A stretch of DNA of 64,000 bases, from the NCBI RefSeq assembly GCF_004362145.1, contig NZ_SNXC01000014.1, positions 1-64,000 on the forward strand. Reading direction: 5' to 3'. Shown here in pieces: positions 35,719-44,836 of this stretch; within the stretch, counting starts at the first letter, position 1, and every line of letters begins with the position of its first letter. Source of the DNA: Marinomonas balearica (GTDB taxonomy: Bacteria; Pseudomonadota; Gammaproteobacteria; Pseudomonadales; Marinomonadaceae). Made by a program: the position numbers and the translations under genes. The notes under the pieces were generated by a model, which saw only the letters and a program-made list of their open reading frames with translations, was not told the origin of the DNA and made no database searches.

Positions 35719-36534
35719 ATGGCTTTATACGTAAATACTAATACTTCATCATTGAACGCTCAGCGTCAATTGACGAATTCGGGTAATACCCTCGATACTG
35801 CATACCAGCGCTTGTCTTCTGGTTTACGCATAAACAGTGCGGCAGACGATGCAGCGGGTTTGCAAATTTCTAACCGTTTAACTTCACAGGTTAATGGTTT
35901 AAACCAGGCTGTGCGTAATGCGAATGATGGTATCTCTCTTGCTCAAACGGCAGAAGGTGCAATGGATGAAACAACCAGTATGCTTCAACGTATGCGTACT
36001 TTGGCTGTTCAGTCTGCGAACGGATCTAATACTGATTCTGACCGTCAAGCATTGCAAGAAGAGATTGGTCAGCTAGCAGCGGAAATCGACCGAATTGCTT
36101 CTACCACAACTTTTGGTGGTCAAAATTTGCTTGATGGTAGTTATACTGGCAGTTTCCAAGTTGGTGCAGACGCTAACCAGACGATTTCTTTCGCGATCTC
36201 TGGTACGGATATGAGTACTTTGGGTGTTGGTTCACCTTCGGTTTCAACCGCTGCGAATGCTCAGCAGTTGATTACAGATATTGATAGTATGATTAGTACT
36301 GTAGACAGTACTCGTGCCGAACTTGGTGCAGTACAAAACCGTTTTACTTCTACTATTAATAACTTGAGCAACATCTCTGAGAATGTATCGGCTGCTCGTT
36401 CTCGAATTCGTGATGCTGACTTTGCGACAGAAACTGCCTCGTTGACTAGCGCGCAGATTCTACAACAGGCTAGTTCAACAATTCTATCTCAGGCTAACCA
36501 GCGTCCTCAAACTGCGCTATCATTATTGGGTTAA
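35719..36534 (+). CDS. fliC: Flagellin 2
   Basis: A 271-residue near-copy of flagellin 1. It differs mostly in the central region (for example [14 protein letters not shown] against [14 protein letters not shown]) and lacks one terminal Gly. The D0/D1 ends are the same. Its sigma-28-like promoter matches consensus less well than that of flagellin 1, so expression levels or timing may differ. A terminator follows at once. Confidence 0.95.
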   Translation: MALYVNTNTSSLNAQRQLTNSGNTLDTAYQRLSSGLRINSAADDAAGLQISNRLTSQVNGLNQAVRNANDGISLAQTAEGAMDETTSMLQRMRTLAVQSANGSNTDSDRQALQEEIGQLAAEIDRIASTTTFGGQNLLDGSYTGSFQVGADANQTISFAISGTDMSTLGVGSPSVSTAANAQQLITDIDSMISTVDSTRAELGAVQNRFTSTINNLSNISENVSAARSRIRDADFATETASLTSAQILQQASSTILSQANQRPQTALSLLG

Positions 36535-36547
36535 TTGGGTAGTTCTC

Positions 36548-36576
36548 AAAAGCTGGGGCTGCGCTCCAGCTTTTTT
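36548..36576 (+). terminator. Terminator after flagellin 2
   Basis: AAAAGCTGG and CCAGCTTTTTT pair around a GC-rich loop (36548-36576), ending in a T-run. It lies between flagellin 2 and flaG. Confidence 0.85.
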
Positions 36577-36594
36577 GTTTTGTAGGAGGTTAAA

Positions 36595-37044
36595 ATGTCT
36601 ATTAGTTCAGATGTGTCTAAACAGGCCTTTAGTCAATTGCAGGCTTCTCAAGAAGCTCAGGCTACAACGGCTAGAGACTTTAAAGAAGCTTATAAACGAG
36701 ACTCTCAAGTAGTTCAGAAAACAGCCGATACAGATCATACCGCATCGGATAATAAAGAATCGGGTGAAAATCATACAGGTGACGAATCTAGCAATATTTC
36801 TTCTCAGCTTGAAGATCTAAAAGCTGAAGAAGTAAATCAAAAAATGCGTCAACTTAATGTTTCGATTTCGTTTGAAACCTCCGAAGATGGTGAAAGCAAT
36901 ATTGTAAAAGTTCTAGATAGGGAAACTGGCGAAACAGTTCGCCAAATTCCAACGGAAGAATTTTTAAAGATTTCAAAGAGAATCGATGAGATTTTTGATG
37001 AAGTAAGCGACCTGAAAGGTAGCTTGGTTAATAGTGAAGTATAA
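36595..37044 (+). CDS. flaG: FlaG family protein
   Basis: A 149-residue protein. The long polar N-terminal half is poorly conserved. The C-terminal FlaG domain shows NVSISFETSEDGESNIVKVLD and ETGETVRQIPTEEFLKI. FlaG proteins restrict filament length in polar flagellates and are encoded between flagellin and fliD, as here. TAGGAGG precedes the start. Confidence 0.93.
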   Translation: MSISSDVSKQAFSQLQASQEAQATTARDFKEAYKRDSQVVQKTADTDHTASDNKESGENHTGDESSNISSQLEDLKAEEVNQKMRQLNVSISFETSEDGESNIVKVLDRETGETVRQIPTEEFLKISKRIDEIFDEVSDLKGSLVNSEV

Positions 37045-37080
37045 TTTAGCCTAGATGTTCAAATTGAAGAGAGAGGGCTT

Positions 37081-38475
37081 ATGTCAGTTTCGTCGTTAGG
37101 AGTTGGGTCTGGTTTAGATCTGCAGGCTTTACTCGATAATATGGTAAGTGTTCAACGTGACACAAAAGTTTCGGCATATAATGAAAAGATCAGTGACTAT
37201 AAGTCTGAGGTCTCTGCTTATGGTGCGATAAAATCTGCACTCGAGACTTTCCAAGAAACGGCAGACAAGTTAAATGATACTGATTTGTTTACTGGACGAA
37301 CTGCATCGCTTACTCAGCCAGACTCTGGAGACTTAGTTTCTGTAACAGCAAGCGAGGATGCTTCCAATGGATCTTATGAAATATCTGTATCTCAACTTGC
37401 GCAAGGTAGCCGAAGTGTTAGTGGAAGCGGATTATTCTCATCAACTGATGACGTAGTAAGTGCAATAGGAGGGGATTTAACCTTCACCGCTGGATCCGAA
37501 ACATTTACTGTTTCTGTTGGAGCTGGAGCTACGCTTTCTGAACTTCGAGAACAAATAAACGACGACGAAGATAATTTTGGTGTTTCTGCAAACCTTGTGG
37601 ATGATGGGAGTGGAAATGTTTACCTCACATTAAATTCAAGTGTTACAGGCAGTGGTAATGATTTGGTTGTTACAAATACTGACGAAACGCTAGATTCAGT
37701 TTCATCAGTTGCTACAGGTACAGGGAGCGCTGGTTTAAGTATTGGGTCAGAAGATGGTGCTCAGGATGCTATTATTACGGTTGATGGGATTGATATAAAC
37801 AGTGACTCAAATACCTTTGAAAACGCTATATCAGGGCTTACTATTAAGGCGTTAGCTGAGTCTGAAACGGGCAGTGATAGTAGTTTAGAGACCGCATCTG
37901 CCTCTATTGATTTCGATACAGATTCAGTTCAAGAGACGCTTGAGAGCTTTGTTGAGTCTTACAATTCACTTTTATCGACATTCGAAAAATACACAGGGAC
38001 AGGTGATATATTAAATGGAAGTAGCCTTGTACGAGGTATGGAATCGGCCCTTAACTCAGATCTAATGACTACGTTTGATGATGCAGGTAGTTTATCATCC
38101 ATATTTGATATCGGCATAGAGATGGATGACGATGGTAGCTTATCTCTAAATTCAACTGATTTTGAAGAGGTAATGGAGTCTAGCTTTGATGATGTAGTCA
38201 CTCTATTTGCTGGAGACACCGGGATTGCTAACATCATGTCTGAGTATTTGGAGGATTTTACAGGATCTGGGGGGCTTGTTGAAAGCTTAAGTAGCTCTGC
38301 TCAGGAGTCCGCCGACGATACACAAGAGACCCTCGAATCTTTTGAATATCGTATGGATTTATATGAAGAACAATTAAAAACAAAGTTTTCGAATTTGGAT
38401 ACGTTGCTTGCAGGTCTCAATAACAGTGGTACGGCTTTACTTACAAGCCTAAGTAACTTATCAAATCAATCTTAA
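37081..38475 (+). CDS. fliD: Flagellar filament cap protein FliD
   Basis: A 464-residue cap protein. The N-terminal VSSLGVGSGLDLQALLDNMV and the NDTDLFTGRTASLT segment are typical of FliD_N. The C-terminal FliD_C domain (about 235-450) ends in the coiled coil RMDLYEEQLKTKFSNLDTLL. It folds and inserts flagellin monomers at the filament tip. Confidence 0.95.
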   Translation: MSVSSLGVGSGLDLQALLDNMVSVQRDTKVSAYNEKISDYKSEVSAYGAIKSALETFQETADKLNDTDLFTGRTASLTQPDSGDLVSVTASEDASNGSYEISVSQLAQGSRSVSGSGLFSSTDDVVSAIGGDLTFTAGSETFTVSVGAGATLSELREQINDDEDNFGVSANLVDDGSGNVYLTLNSSVTGSGNDLVVTNTDETLDSVSSVATGTGSAGLSIGSEDGAQDAIITVDGIDINSDSNTFENAISGLTIKALAESETGSDSSLETASASIDFDTDSVQETLESFVESYNSLLSTFEKYTGTGDILNGSSLVRGMESALNSDLMTTFDDAGSLSSIFDIGIEMDDDGSLSLNSTDFEEVMESSFDDVVTLFAGDTGIANIMSEYLEDFTGSGGLVESLSSSAQESADDTQETLESFEYRMDLYEEQLKTKFSNLDTLLAGLNNSGTALLTSLSNLSNQS

Positions 38476-38494
38476 GCTTTAGAAAGAGGTGAAA

Positions 38495-38878
38495 ATGTAC
38501 GGAAATAAGGGCATCCAAGCTTACAAACGAGATTCTCTAAAGTCTGACTTGGCGAGTGCTAGTCCTCATAGGATTATTCAGCTTCTTATGCAGGGTATTC
38601 TAGAACGAGTGGCGCTAGGGAAAGGGTGTATTGAACGTAAAGATTTTCAAGGGAAATCGGCTTCCCTTGGCCGAGCGATTGAAATTATAAACTCTCTTAG
38701 AGATGCTCTTGAACGGGATGCTAACCCCGAATTGGTTGATAACTTAGATGCATTGTATGAGTATATGATAGACCGTATTCACGCCGCCAGCCTTGAAATG
38801 AACACCGAAATTTTAGACCATGTGTCAAGCCTTATGCTAGAAATAAAAGGTGCTTGGGATCAAATTGCAGACGCTTAA
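38495..38878 (+). CDS. fliS: Flagellin chaperone FliS
   Basis: A 127-residue helical chaperone (MYGNKGIQAYKRDSL, SPHRIIQLLMQGILERV, YEYMIDRIHAASL). It binds the flagellin C-terminus before export. ATG at 38495 sits six bases after GAGG; the GTG two codons upstream is less likely. Confidence 0.94.
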   Translation: MYGNKGIQAYKRDSLKSDLASASPHRIIQLLMQGILERVALGKGCIERKDFQGKSASLGRAIEIINSLRDALERDANPELVDNLDALYEYMIDRIHAASLEMNTEILDHVSSLMLEIKGAWDQIADA

Positions 38879-38898
38879 CTCGTTCTGTCGGGGAGTTT

Positions 38899-39213
38899 AT
38901 GTACGTATTAAATAAAGATTTACCCGATAAAATCAAAAAACTGTATGCTTTCCATGAAAATTTAGTTAACGCGTTAATAGAAGACAACATTTCGAAAGCG
39001 AATGAGATATCCAAATTTATAGATGTTGAACTAAGGTCTATATCAAGTGAGCAGCTTCGTCGATATGAAAATGAGCTACGTCTCTACCTTGAACAACACT
39101 TGAAAATAATCCAATCCGTTGAAAAGCTTCGCTCTGAGAGTTTAAAAGAGCGTGCCGAGTTGTCAAAAAAACGAAAATCAGCTGGTAGCTATATGGAAAC
39201 AAAAAAGCTATGA
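38899..39213 (+). CDS. FliT-like flagellar chaperone
   Basis: A 104-residue, almost wholly helical, basic protein (HENLVNALIEDNISKANEI, LRLYLEQHLKIIQSVEKLR) located directly after fliS, where FliT or an analogue is usual. Sequence similarity to FliT is weak by eye. Starting at ATG 38899 uses a GGGAG site. Its stop overlaps the next start (ATGAAC at 39210). Confidence 0.65.
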   Translation: MYVLNKDLPDKIKKLYAFHENLVNALIEDNISKANEISKFIDVELRSISSEQLRRYENELRLYLEQHLKIIQSVEKLRSESLKERAELSKKRKSAGSYMETKKL

Positions 39214-41300
39214 ACATGAATCACTCTAGTACTAGTAAAGAACAGCTTATTAAGCGTTTTCATCAGGGCGTAGAGCTATTAAAAGATAACGATCAGGTTT
39301 TTACTGACCGATACATTCGAAATGTCGAAGTTTTCAAAACCTATTTTCCAGATATTTATCAGGTGATGGACGGTTACTCTCCTATCAAGAAATCGGTGTT
39401 TCTTGAGGAAGATGGAGGCCTAAATTTATTTGATACCGAAAACGAGACTGTTTTGTTTACAGATCAGCCATTCTCGATGGTTATTGATAACGTTAAGGCA
39501 CAACTAAAAAAACCTCATCGGACGGAATTAAAGATAGGGAAGGGCTCTAATAAAACCCGTCATGAATTTTATATGGATAAGTTCTCTGCGTATTTGGATA
39601 AATCTTATGATGAGGTTTCCGCACAAGAAAGTATGCCGGAATATGTCCCTTCTATGCTCATGTTTGGCCTCGAATTTGGCTATAACCTTTATTTCCTGTA
39701 CCAAGAAGTAGACATACAGAACTTATACATATATGAGCCGGATTTAGATTTTCTCTATTATTCTTTGTTTACGATAGAGTGGCTGGATATTGTCGAAAAG
39801 GCGAACCAATTAGACGCTAGGATACATTTATCAGTAGGTATTACAGAACAGGAATTTGTCGACAAATATTATCCTTATATATTTAGAAAAGGGCTTTATT
39901 TGGCGCCGGTTACTTACATGTACTTTTCTCTATCATTTAGAGAAATGAAAGATGCCGCAAAAACTTTTTCGGAACAATACGCTCGGCAGGTCTATGGTTG
40001 GGGTTTTTTTGACGATGCGATGATTGGCGTTTCTCAATCGATTGCAGCGCCTTCAAATAAAGAGTTTTTTACATCTCATTATCAACCTAATGATCGCTCT
40101 TTACGTGATATTCCTATTTTTATTGTCGCTAATGGACCGTCACTCGATCAAAATATAGATTTTATTCGTCAACATCGAGACTCGGTAATATTGGTATGTT
40201 GTGGAACAACAATCAATACCTTGCATAGATTAGGTATTAAGCCTGATTTTCATGTTGACGTAGAAAGGATGCGAATTACTGTTGATAAGATTGAGTTAGT
40301 GCCTGAAGAGTTTCGAAAAGGAGTTGCGGCACTTACGGCGAATGTTATTCATCCGGATTTCTATAAGTTATTTGACCGTGTAGGAGTAAGTTTAAAGCCA
40401 GGGGAAGTCGCATCGACTATTATGCAGAAGTTAGCGAAGAGTTCTGATCTCGAGTTACCCTTGCTATTTAATTCCGCTCCGATTGTGGCAAATACCGCAC
40501 TTGCGTACTTTACAATGATGATGTTCAGGAATATCTACCTTATTGGTGTGGATTGTGGTTTCAAGGATAAAGATCATCATCATTCTATTCACAGTGGCTA
40601 TTATAAAGATGGAAAAAATACTCATTTAATACATTACTATCATAGACGCCTTGACGAAGTTGAAGGGAATTTTGGTGGTGTTTTTTATACCGACTTTGTT
40701 TTTGGAAATTCCAAACTTTATTTGGAAACAGCTGTAGCATATGCAAAAAAGACGGACAGAATGTTCCGCTGCTATAACATGTCTGATGGTGTAAAAATTG
40801 AAGGTAGCATCCCTCTTAGGCCAATTGACTACCTCCCTTCTTCCCCCTTAAGGGATAGAAAAAGCATAATTGATAAGATATTTAGTACGCATTTTACTGG
40901 TAGTGAAAGCTTAGGAAGTTTATCAGAAGAGTTTGCTAGAATGGAGAGTGAGCTAGATTCATTATTTGCTTACATGAAGTCTGGTTGGGTGGACAGTGAG
41001 GATTTAAGTCGGGCTGCTGTTATGAGGCGTTTGGCGGAATTTAATGACTCAATAGGCAACTACTACAATACAGACTTCCATGCTATATATGAGTTAGTTA
41101 TAGGTTCGTTCACTTACTTCGCATGTTATATGTCACTATTTCTATATCAAAATGAACATGATTCATCTGTGCTTGAGGATACTCAGGTTATGTATGACCA
41201 TTGGTGTGATTTTGTTGATGAAATGAAAGAAATGTTTCATGACGTCCACGAGTTTATAGACAAAGGTGACAGCGCTTTAATGGCGAAATATAACGCGTAG
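39210..41300 (+). CDS. Maf-type motility accessory factor (DUF115), putative flagellin nonulosonate transferase
   Basis: A 696-residue protein of the Maf/DUF115 family. The central domain (about 300-520) holds PIFIVANGPSLDQNIDFIR, VILVCCGTTINTLHRLGIKPDF and IYLIGVDCGFKD, resembling the sialyltransferase/MptE-like fold, with large all-helical flanks. Maf proteins transfer pseudaminic or legionaminic acid to flagellin Ser/Thr before export. It lies directly upstream of pseI and just after filament chaperone genes, the usual context. Confidence 0.88.
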   Translation: MNMNHSSTSKEQLIKRFHQGVELLKDNDQVFTDRYIRNVEVFKTYFPDIYQVMDGYSPIKKSVFLEEDGGLNLFDTENETVLFTDQPFSMVIDNVKAQLKKPHRTELKIGKGSNKTRHEFYMDKFSAYLDKSYDEVSAQESMPEYVPSMLMFGLEFGYNLYFLYQEVDIQNLYIYEPDLDFLYYSLFTIEWLDIVEKANQLDARIHLSVGITEQEFVDKYYPYIFRKGLYLAPVTYMYFSLSFREMKDAAKTFSEQYARQVYGWGFFDDAMIGVSQSIAAPSNKEFFTSHYQPNDRSLRDIPIFIVANGPSLDQNIDFIRQHRDSVILVCCGTTINTLHRLGIKPDFHVDVERMRITVDKIELVPEEFRKGVAALTANVIHPDFYKLFDRVGVSLKPGEVASTIMQKLAKSSDLELPLLFNSAPIVANTALAYFTMMMFRNIYLIGVDCGFKDKDHHHSIHSGYYKDGKNTHLIHYYHRRLDEVEGNFGGVFYTDFVFGNSKLYLETAVAYAKKTDRMFRCYNMSDGVKIEGSIPLRPIDYLPSSPLRDRKSIIDKIFSTHFTGSESLGSLSEEFARMESELDSLFAYMKSGWVDSEDLSRAAVMRRLAEFNDSIGNYYNTDFHAIYELVIGSFTYFACYMSLFLYQNEHDSSVLEDTQVMYDHWCDFVDEMKEMFHDVHEFIDKGDSALMAKYNA

Positions 41301-41310
41301 AGAAAAGTAA

Positions 41311-42336
41311 ATGTTACTAGATATCAAAGGTCCATTTGTAATTGCCGAACTATCCGGTAATCACGGCAAGAGCTTCAATGTTGCGAAGCAGATGATTTAC
41401 GCCGCCTATGAGTCTGGGGTGGACGCAATTAAGCTGCAAACCTATACGCCAGATACAATGACACTTAATGTATCGACAGGTGATTTTCTCATTGGCGAAC
41501 AAGATAGTCTTTGGAAAGGACGAAACCTTTACGATTTGTATGGCGAAGCAGCAACACCTTGGGAGTGGCATAAAGAGCTATTTGATTATGCGAAGTCTCT
41601 TGGTCTTATTGCGTTTAGTTCACCCTTTGACTTGAGCGCAGTCCAGTTTCTAGAAAGCTTGGAGGTACCGTTATATAAAGTCGCTTCATTTGAGCTTACT
41701 GATCTTCCTTTAGTGAGGGCGATTGCTAAAACCGGTAAGCCAACTATTATGTCGACAGGTATGGCTAGTATTGACGACATACAAGATGCGGTAAATGAGT
41801 TTCGTAAATTTAGTGAAGCTAAGCTCACGCTTTTAAAGTGCACTAGTACCTATCCTGCAAGAGTTGAAGATACCAATCTTCTGACTATTCCTGATTTAGC
41901 GAAGCGCTTTGGTTGTGACGTTGGCCTATCTGACCATACTCGTGGTATTGGAGTGTCCGTTGCCTCTATCGCATTAGGGGCAACTGTTATAGAAAAACAT
42001 TTTGTCTTAGATAGAACCGCGGGAGGCGTGGATGCCGAGTTTTCAATGGAGCCCGCCGAAATGAAGTTGCTTGTAGACTCTGTTAAGCAGGCATATTTTG
42101 CGTTGGGCTCTGTTCATTATGGTGGTTCTGAGGCGGAACAAGCGGCTAAAAAGTATCGACGCTCTATCTATATTGCTAAGGATATTAAGGCTGGAATGGA
42201 ACTGACGTCAGATAATATCAGAATCGTACGCCCTTCTTTGGGCCTTGCTCCTAAGCATTGGGACGAAGTGCTTGGGCGCAAAGTGTCTAAAGACCTACAG
42301 GTAGGACAAGCATTGTCGTGGGATCTTCTGGAGTAA
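41311..42336 (+). CDS. pseI: Pseudaminic acid synthase
   Basis: A 341-residue NeuB-family enzyme condensing 6-deoxy-AltdiNAc with phosphoenolpyruvate. It has a TIM-barrel domain with IAELSGNHGKSFNVA, DAIKLQTYTPDTMTL, STGMASIDDIQ and KHFVLDR, and a C-terminal antifreeze-like SAF domain (about 285-341; SIYIAKDIKAGMELT). The LYDLYGEAATPWEWH segment is typical of PseI rather than NeuB or LegI. It overlaps pseG. Confidence 0.92.
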   Translation: MLLDIKGPFVIAELSGNHGKSFNVAKQMIYAAYESGVDAIKLQTYTPDTMTLNVSTGDFLIGEQDSLWKGRNLYDLYGEAATPWEWHKELFDYAKSLGLIAFSSPFDLSAVQFLESLEVPLYKVASFELTDLPLVRAIAKTGKPTIMSTGMASIDDIQDAVNEFRKFSEAKLTLLKCTSTYPARVEDTNLLTIPDLAKRFGCDVGLSDHTRGIGVSVASIALGATVIEKHFVLDRTAGGVDAEFSMEPAEMKLLVDSVKQAYFALGSVHYGGSEAEQAAKKYRRSIYIAKDIKAGMELTSDNIRIVRPSLGLAPKHWDEVLGRKVSKDLQVGQALSWDLLE

Positions 42337-43298
42337 GTGTCGTTATACGTGCCGATGCATCTCAAAGCATTGGCATGGGGCACAGGGTTAGGTGCTCTGT
42401 ACTAGCGGATGTTTTTAAAAGAAAGGGCGCCGATGTACGTTTTGTTACTCGGCCAGACTGCGTTTATGATGAAGCTGATTTGCTTATAAAAGACGAAGCG
42501 TCTTGGCTTTCTATTTCATCGCAGGCAGACATCGCTGTCGTTGATCACTATGGATTTGATCGAAATATGATTGCTCAAACTTATGAGTCCCAACCGAACA
42601 TGCTTGTTCTGGACGATAATAATAACCGTGGTGCTCTAGATGCGCGATGGTTGTTAAACCCACTCACCCTTTCCTATAACACTTCCCGTATTCAGCACCC
42701 CTTTGTTGGCCCTAAATATGCGTTGCTGCGGCCTCAGTTTGCAGTGCTTAAAAATCTCAATGTAGAGCGTCGAAAACTACTCTTAACGTTCGGTGGAAGC
42801 GACCCATTAAACCTGACGCTTCCATTTATTAAATCATTGTTAAGAAAAGGCTTTTCTTCCAACGACATGCTCGTTATGGTAGGAGGATTAGCTGAGCAGA
42901 GAGATCTTATCTGTTCACTTTGCGATGAGCGCTCCATTGAGCATTATGTCGATACGTCTCGTGTTGCTTCTTTGATGTCCATTAGTCGGTACGCATTGTC
43001 TGCTGCAGGCGGCACATTGTTTGAATTAGCCTGTATGGGGGTTCCTAGTTACTTTATTCAAGTTGCTAGAAATCAAAAAGAGGCTCTGCAGGAGCATACA
43101 GCATTGGGGTGGTGTACCTCGGCAGACTTTTCTCAAGGTTTTAGCGACGAGGATGTTTCAAATGTCGTTGATGGTGTTATGTTGAACTGGAATCGTCCTA
43201 CCATATCAGACCAAGAGAGTATCGCGCGTTGTGCCGTTGATGGAGTGGGTTCTTCTCATGTTGTTAACCAGATGTTATCAAATTTAAGAGATAATTAA
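42318..43298 (+). CDS. pseG: UDP-6-deoxy-AltdiNAc hydrolase PseG
   Basis: A 326-residue GT-B-fold hydrolase that removes UDP before PseI. It shows VVIRADASQSIGMGHRVRC (with the catalytic His region) at the N-terminus, LLLTFGGSDPLNLTL and SAAGGTLFELACMGVPSYFI in the C-terminal half. It starts at GTG 42318, within the last codons of pseI; no better in-frame start was seen. Its stop overlaps pseH (TAATG). Confidence 0.88.
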   Translation: MGSSGVSVVIRADASQSIGMGHRVRCSVLADVFKRKGADVRFVTRPDCVYDEADLLIKDEASWLSISSQADIAVVDHYGFDRNMIAQTYESQPNMLVLDDNNNRGALDARWLLNPLTLSYNTSRIQHPFVGPKYALLRPQFAVLKNLNVERRKLLLTFGGSDPLNLTLPFIKSLLRKGFSSNDMLVMVGGLAEQRDLICSLCDERSIEHYVDTSRVASLMSISRYALSAAGGTLFELACMGVPSYFIQVARNQKEALQEHTALGWCTSADFSQGFSDEDVSNVVDGVMLNWNRPTISDQESIARCAVDGVGSSHVVNQMLSNLRDN

Positions 43299-43831
43299 TG
43301 AATTCGTTCTCGCGCTATCAAATTTTATTTCGACCTGTCGTTAAAGAAGATATAGAGCAGTTGAGGCTTTGGCGAAATCGAGAAGACATCCGTTCTGTGA
43401 TGGCAAGTGATAGTGTTGTAAGTGAAGAGCAGCAGTCTGTTTGGTTTGCCTCGCTTAGCTCGTCGTCTAAAGTGCACTTTAGTTTGAGCTTTCGTGGTGA
43501 ACTAATCGGTTATGCAAATGTGACCTTTAAAGACAACCTTGCTGAAACCGGGTTGTATATTGGCCACGATAAATATCGAGGTACATTTTTATCTTTTTGT
43601 GTCGGCTTCGGTTTAAGTGAGTGGTGCTTCGAACAATCGAATATTGAAGAGATTAAAGCGACGGTTTTATCGACGAATGAGGCGGCTTTGAGGTACAACG
43701 AATCTCTGGGTTATCAAAAAAAGAAAGAAGAAGGTGGGTGGGTGTATTTAACGAAGTCCCTGACGGAGCTTGAAGGGGCTAAACTAAAGTTATCCTCCCT
43801 CCTAGAACGTTTCAATGATCAAAAATCATAA
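43298..43831 (+). CDS. pseH: PseH N-acetyltransferase
   Basis: A 177-residue GNAT protein that acetylates the C4 amine in the pseudaminic pathway. It shows LRLWRNREDIRSVMASD, the FSLSFRGELIGYANV strands, YIGHDKYRG and the C-terminal NEAALRYNESLGYQKK. The assignment rests on the pattern and on placement beside pseG and pseI. pseB, pseC and pseF are not in the window. Confidence 0.85.
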   Translation: MNSFSRYQILFRPVVKEDIEQLRLWRNREDIRSVMASDSVVSEEQQSVWFASLSSSSKVHFSLSFRGELIGYANVTFKDNLAETGLYIGHDKYRGTFLSFCVGFGLSEWCFEQSNIEEIKATVLSTNEAALRYNESLGYQKKKEEGGWVYLTKSLTELEGAKLKLSSLLERFNDQKS

Positions 43832-43839
43832 GTAATAAG

Positions 43840-44079
43840 ATGAATAATACACATAAATTAGTAAGCGCATTTGAAAGTAGTTTGAATATTGAAGCAGGCC
43901 TTGTTGTTGATTCACTTGAGTACAATACAATACCTCAATGGGACTCGGTCGCTCACATGGTGCTAATCGCTGGGCTGGAGAAAGAGTTTGGTGTGTTGTT
44001 TGATATGGACGATATTATCGAAATGAGTTCAGTAAAAATAGCAAAAGAACTTCTCACGAAGCATGGAATTGAATTTTAA
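43840..44079 (+). CDS. Acyl carrier protein
   Basis: A 79-residue ACP with the phosphopantetheine site S36 in PQWDSVAHMVLI, where a housekeeping ACP would have DSL. It is clearly different from fatty-acid AcpP and probably dedicated to the following genes: a reductase, an AMP ligase and LuxE/LuxC-like proteins. In Vibrio cholerae O1, comparable genes (rfbK-rfbO) are tied to the tetronate side chain of the O-antigen. Its stop overlaps the SDR start (TAATG). Confidence 0.88.
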   Translation: MNNTHKLVSAFESSLNIEAGLVVDSLEYNTIPQWDSVAHMVLIAGLEKEFGVLFDMDDIIEMSSVKIAKELLTKHGIEF

Positions 44080-44828
44080 TGGGAGAGCATGCTCAGAAAT
44101 TGGGAGCGTGTGTCCTGATTACTGGCTCGACAAGCGGTATTGGCCTCGCATTGGCTGAGTTGCTTTCGGGATTAGGTTATGTCGTTGCGATAAACTCAAG
44201 GTCGTCCTCCGCCTGTGAAGCGCTGGCAAAAAAGTTAAATGGCATTGCTCTTCCATTTGATGTAACTGATTCAGCTCAACTGGATCTCAGTTTTAGATTG
44301 CTTCATCAACAATTGACTAAAAATAGCATTGAGCTGAAAGGCTTTGTTCATTGTGCTGGTAGTATGAATTCTGCACCATTGCACGCTATTAAGGCAGACA
44401 GCCTGAACACACTTTATCTCGAACATATTGAGTCGGCAGTGATGCTGTCCAAATGGGCGTCGAGACTGATGATCAATGTCGCTGACGCCGCAATGGTTTT
44501 CATGTCGTCTATCGTTGCAAAACAAGGTAGTGAAGGTCAAGTAGCTTACTCTACAATAAAGTCTGCGGTTTCGGGATTGGTGGCGTCGCTCGCAAAGGAG
44601 GTTGCGCCCTACGGCATCAGAGTAAACGGTGTTGAACCTGGCGTTATCGATACTCCGTTGATTCACGAATTAAGTGAAGAGCGTCGATTAGATATCGTTA
44701 ATAACACACTTTTACAGCGATTAGGTTCACCCGAAGACGTGGCAAGTGTTATACAGTTTCTCCTTAGCGAGCAGGCAAAGTTTGTTACCGGACAAATGAT
44801 TGCTGTCGATGGCGGTTTAAAACTTTGA
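44079..44828 (+). CDS. SDR-family 3-oxoacyl-ACP reductase-like oxidoreductase
   Basis: A 249-residue classical short-chain dehydrogenase. It has TGSTSGIGLALAE for the cofactor (residues about 12-24), the catalytic S-Y-K set (MSSIVAKQGSEGQVAYSTIKSA) and the family C-terminus FVTGQMIAVDGGLKL. It most resembles FabG, so it may reduce a ketoacyl group on the neighbouring ACP. It is flanked by ACP and AMP ligase genes in a gapless operon. Confidence 0.88.
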   Translation: MGEHAQKLGACVLITGSTSGIGLALAELLSGLGYVVAINSRSSSACEALAKKLNGIALPFDVTDSAQLDLSFRLLHQQLTKNSIELKGFVHCAGSMNSAPLHAIKADSLNTLYLEHIESAVMLSKWASRLMINVADAAMVFMSSIVAKQGSEGQVAYSTIKSAVSGLVASLAKEVAPYGIRVNGVEPGVIDTPLIHELSEERRLDIVNNTLLQRLGSPEDVASVIQFLLSEQAKFVTGQMIAVDGGLKL

Positions 44829-44836
44829 GGTGATGT

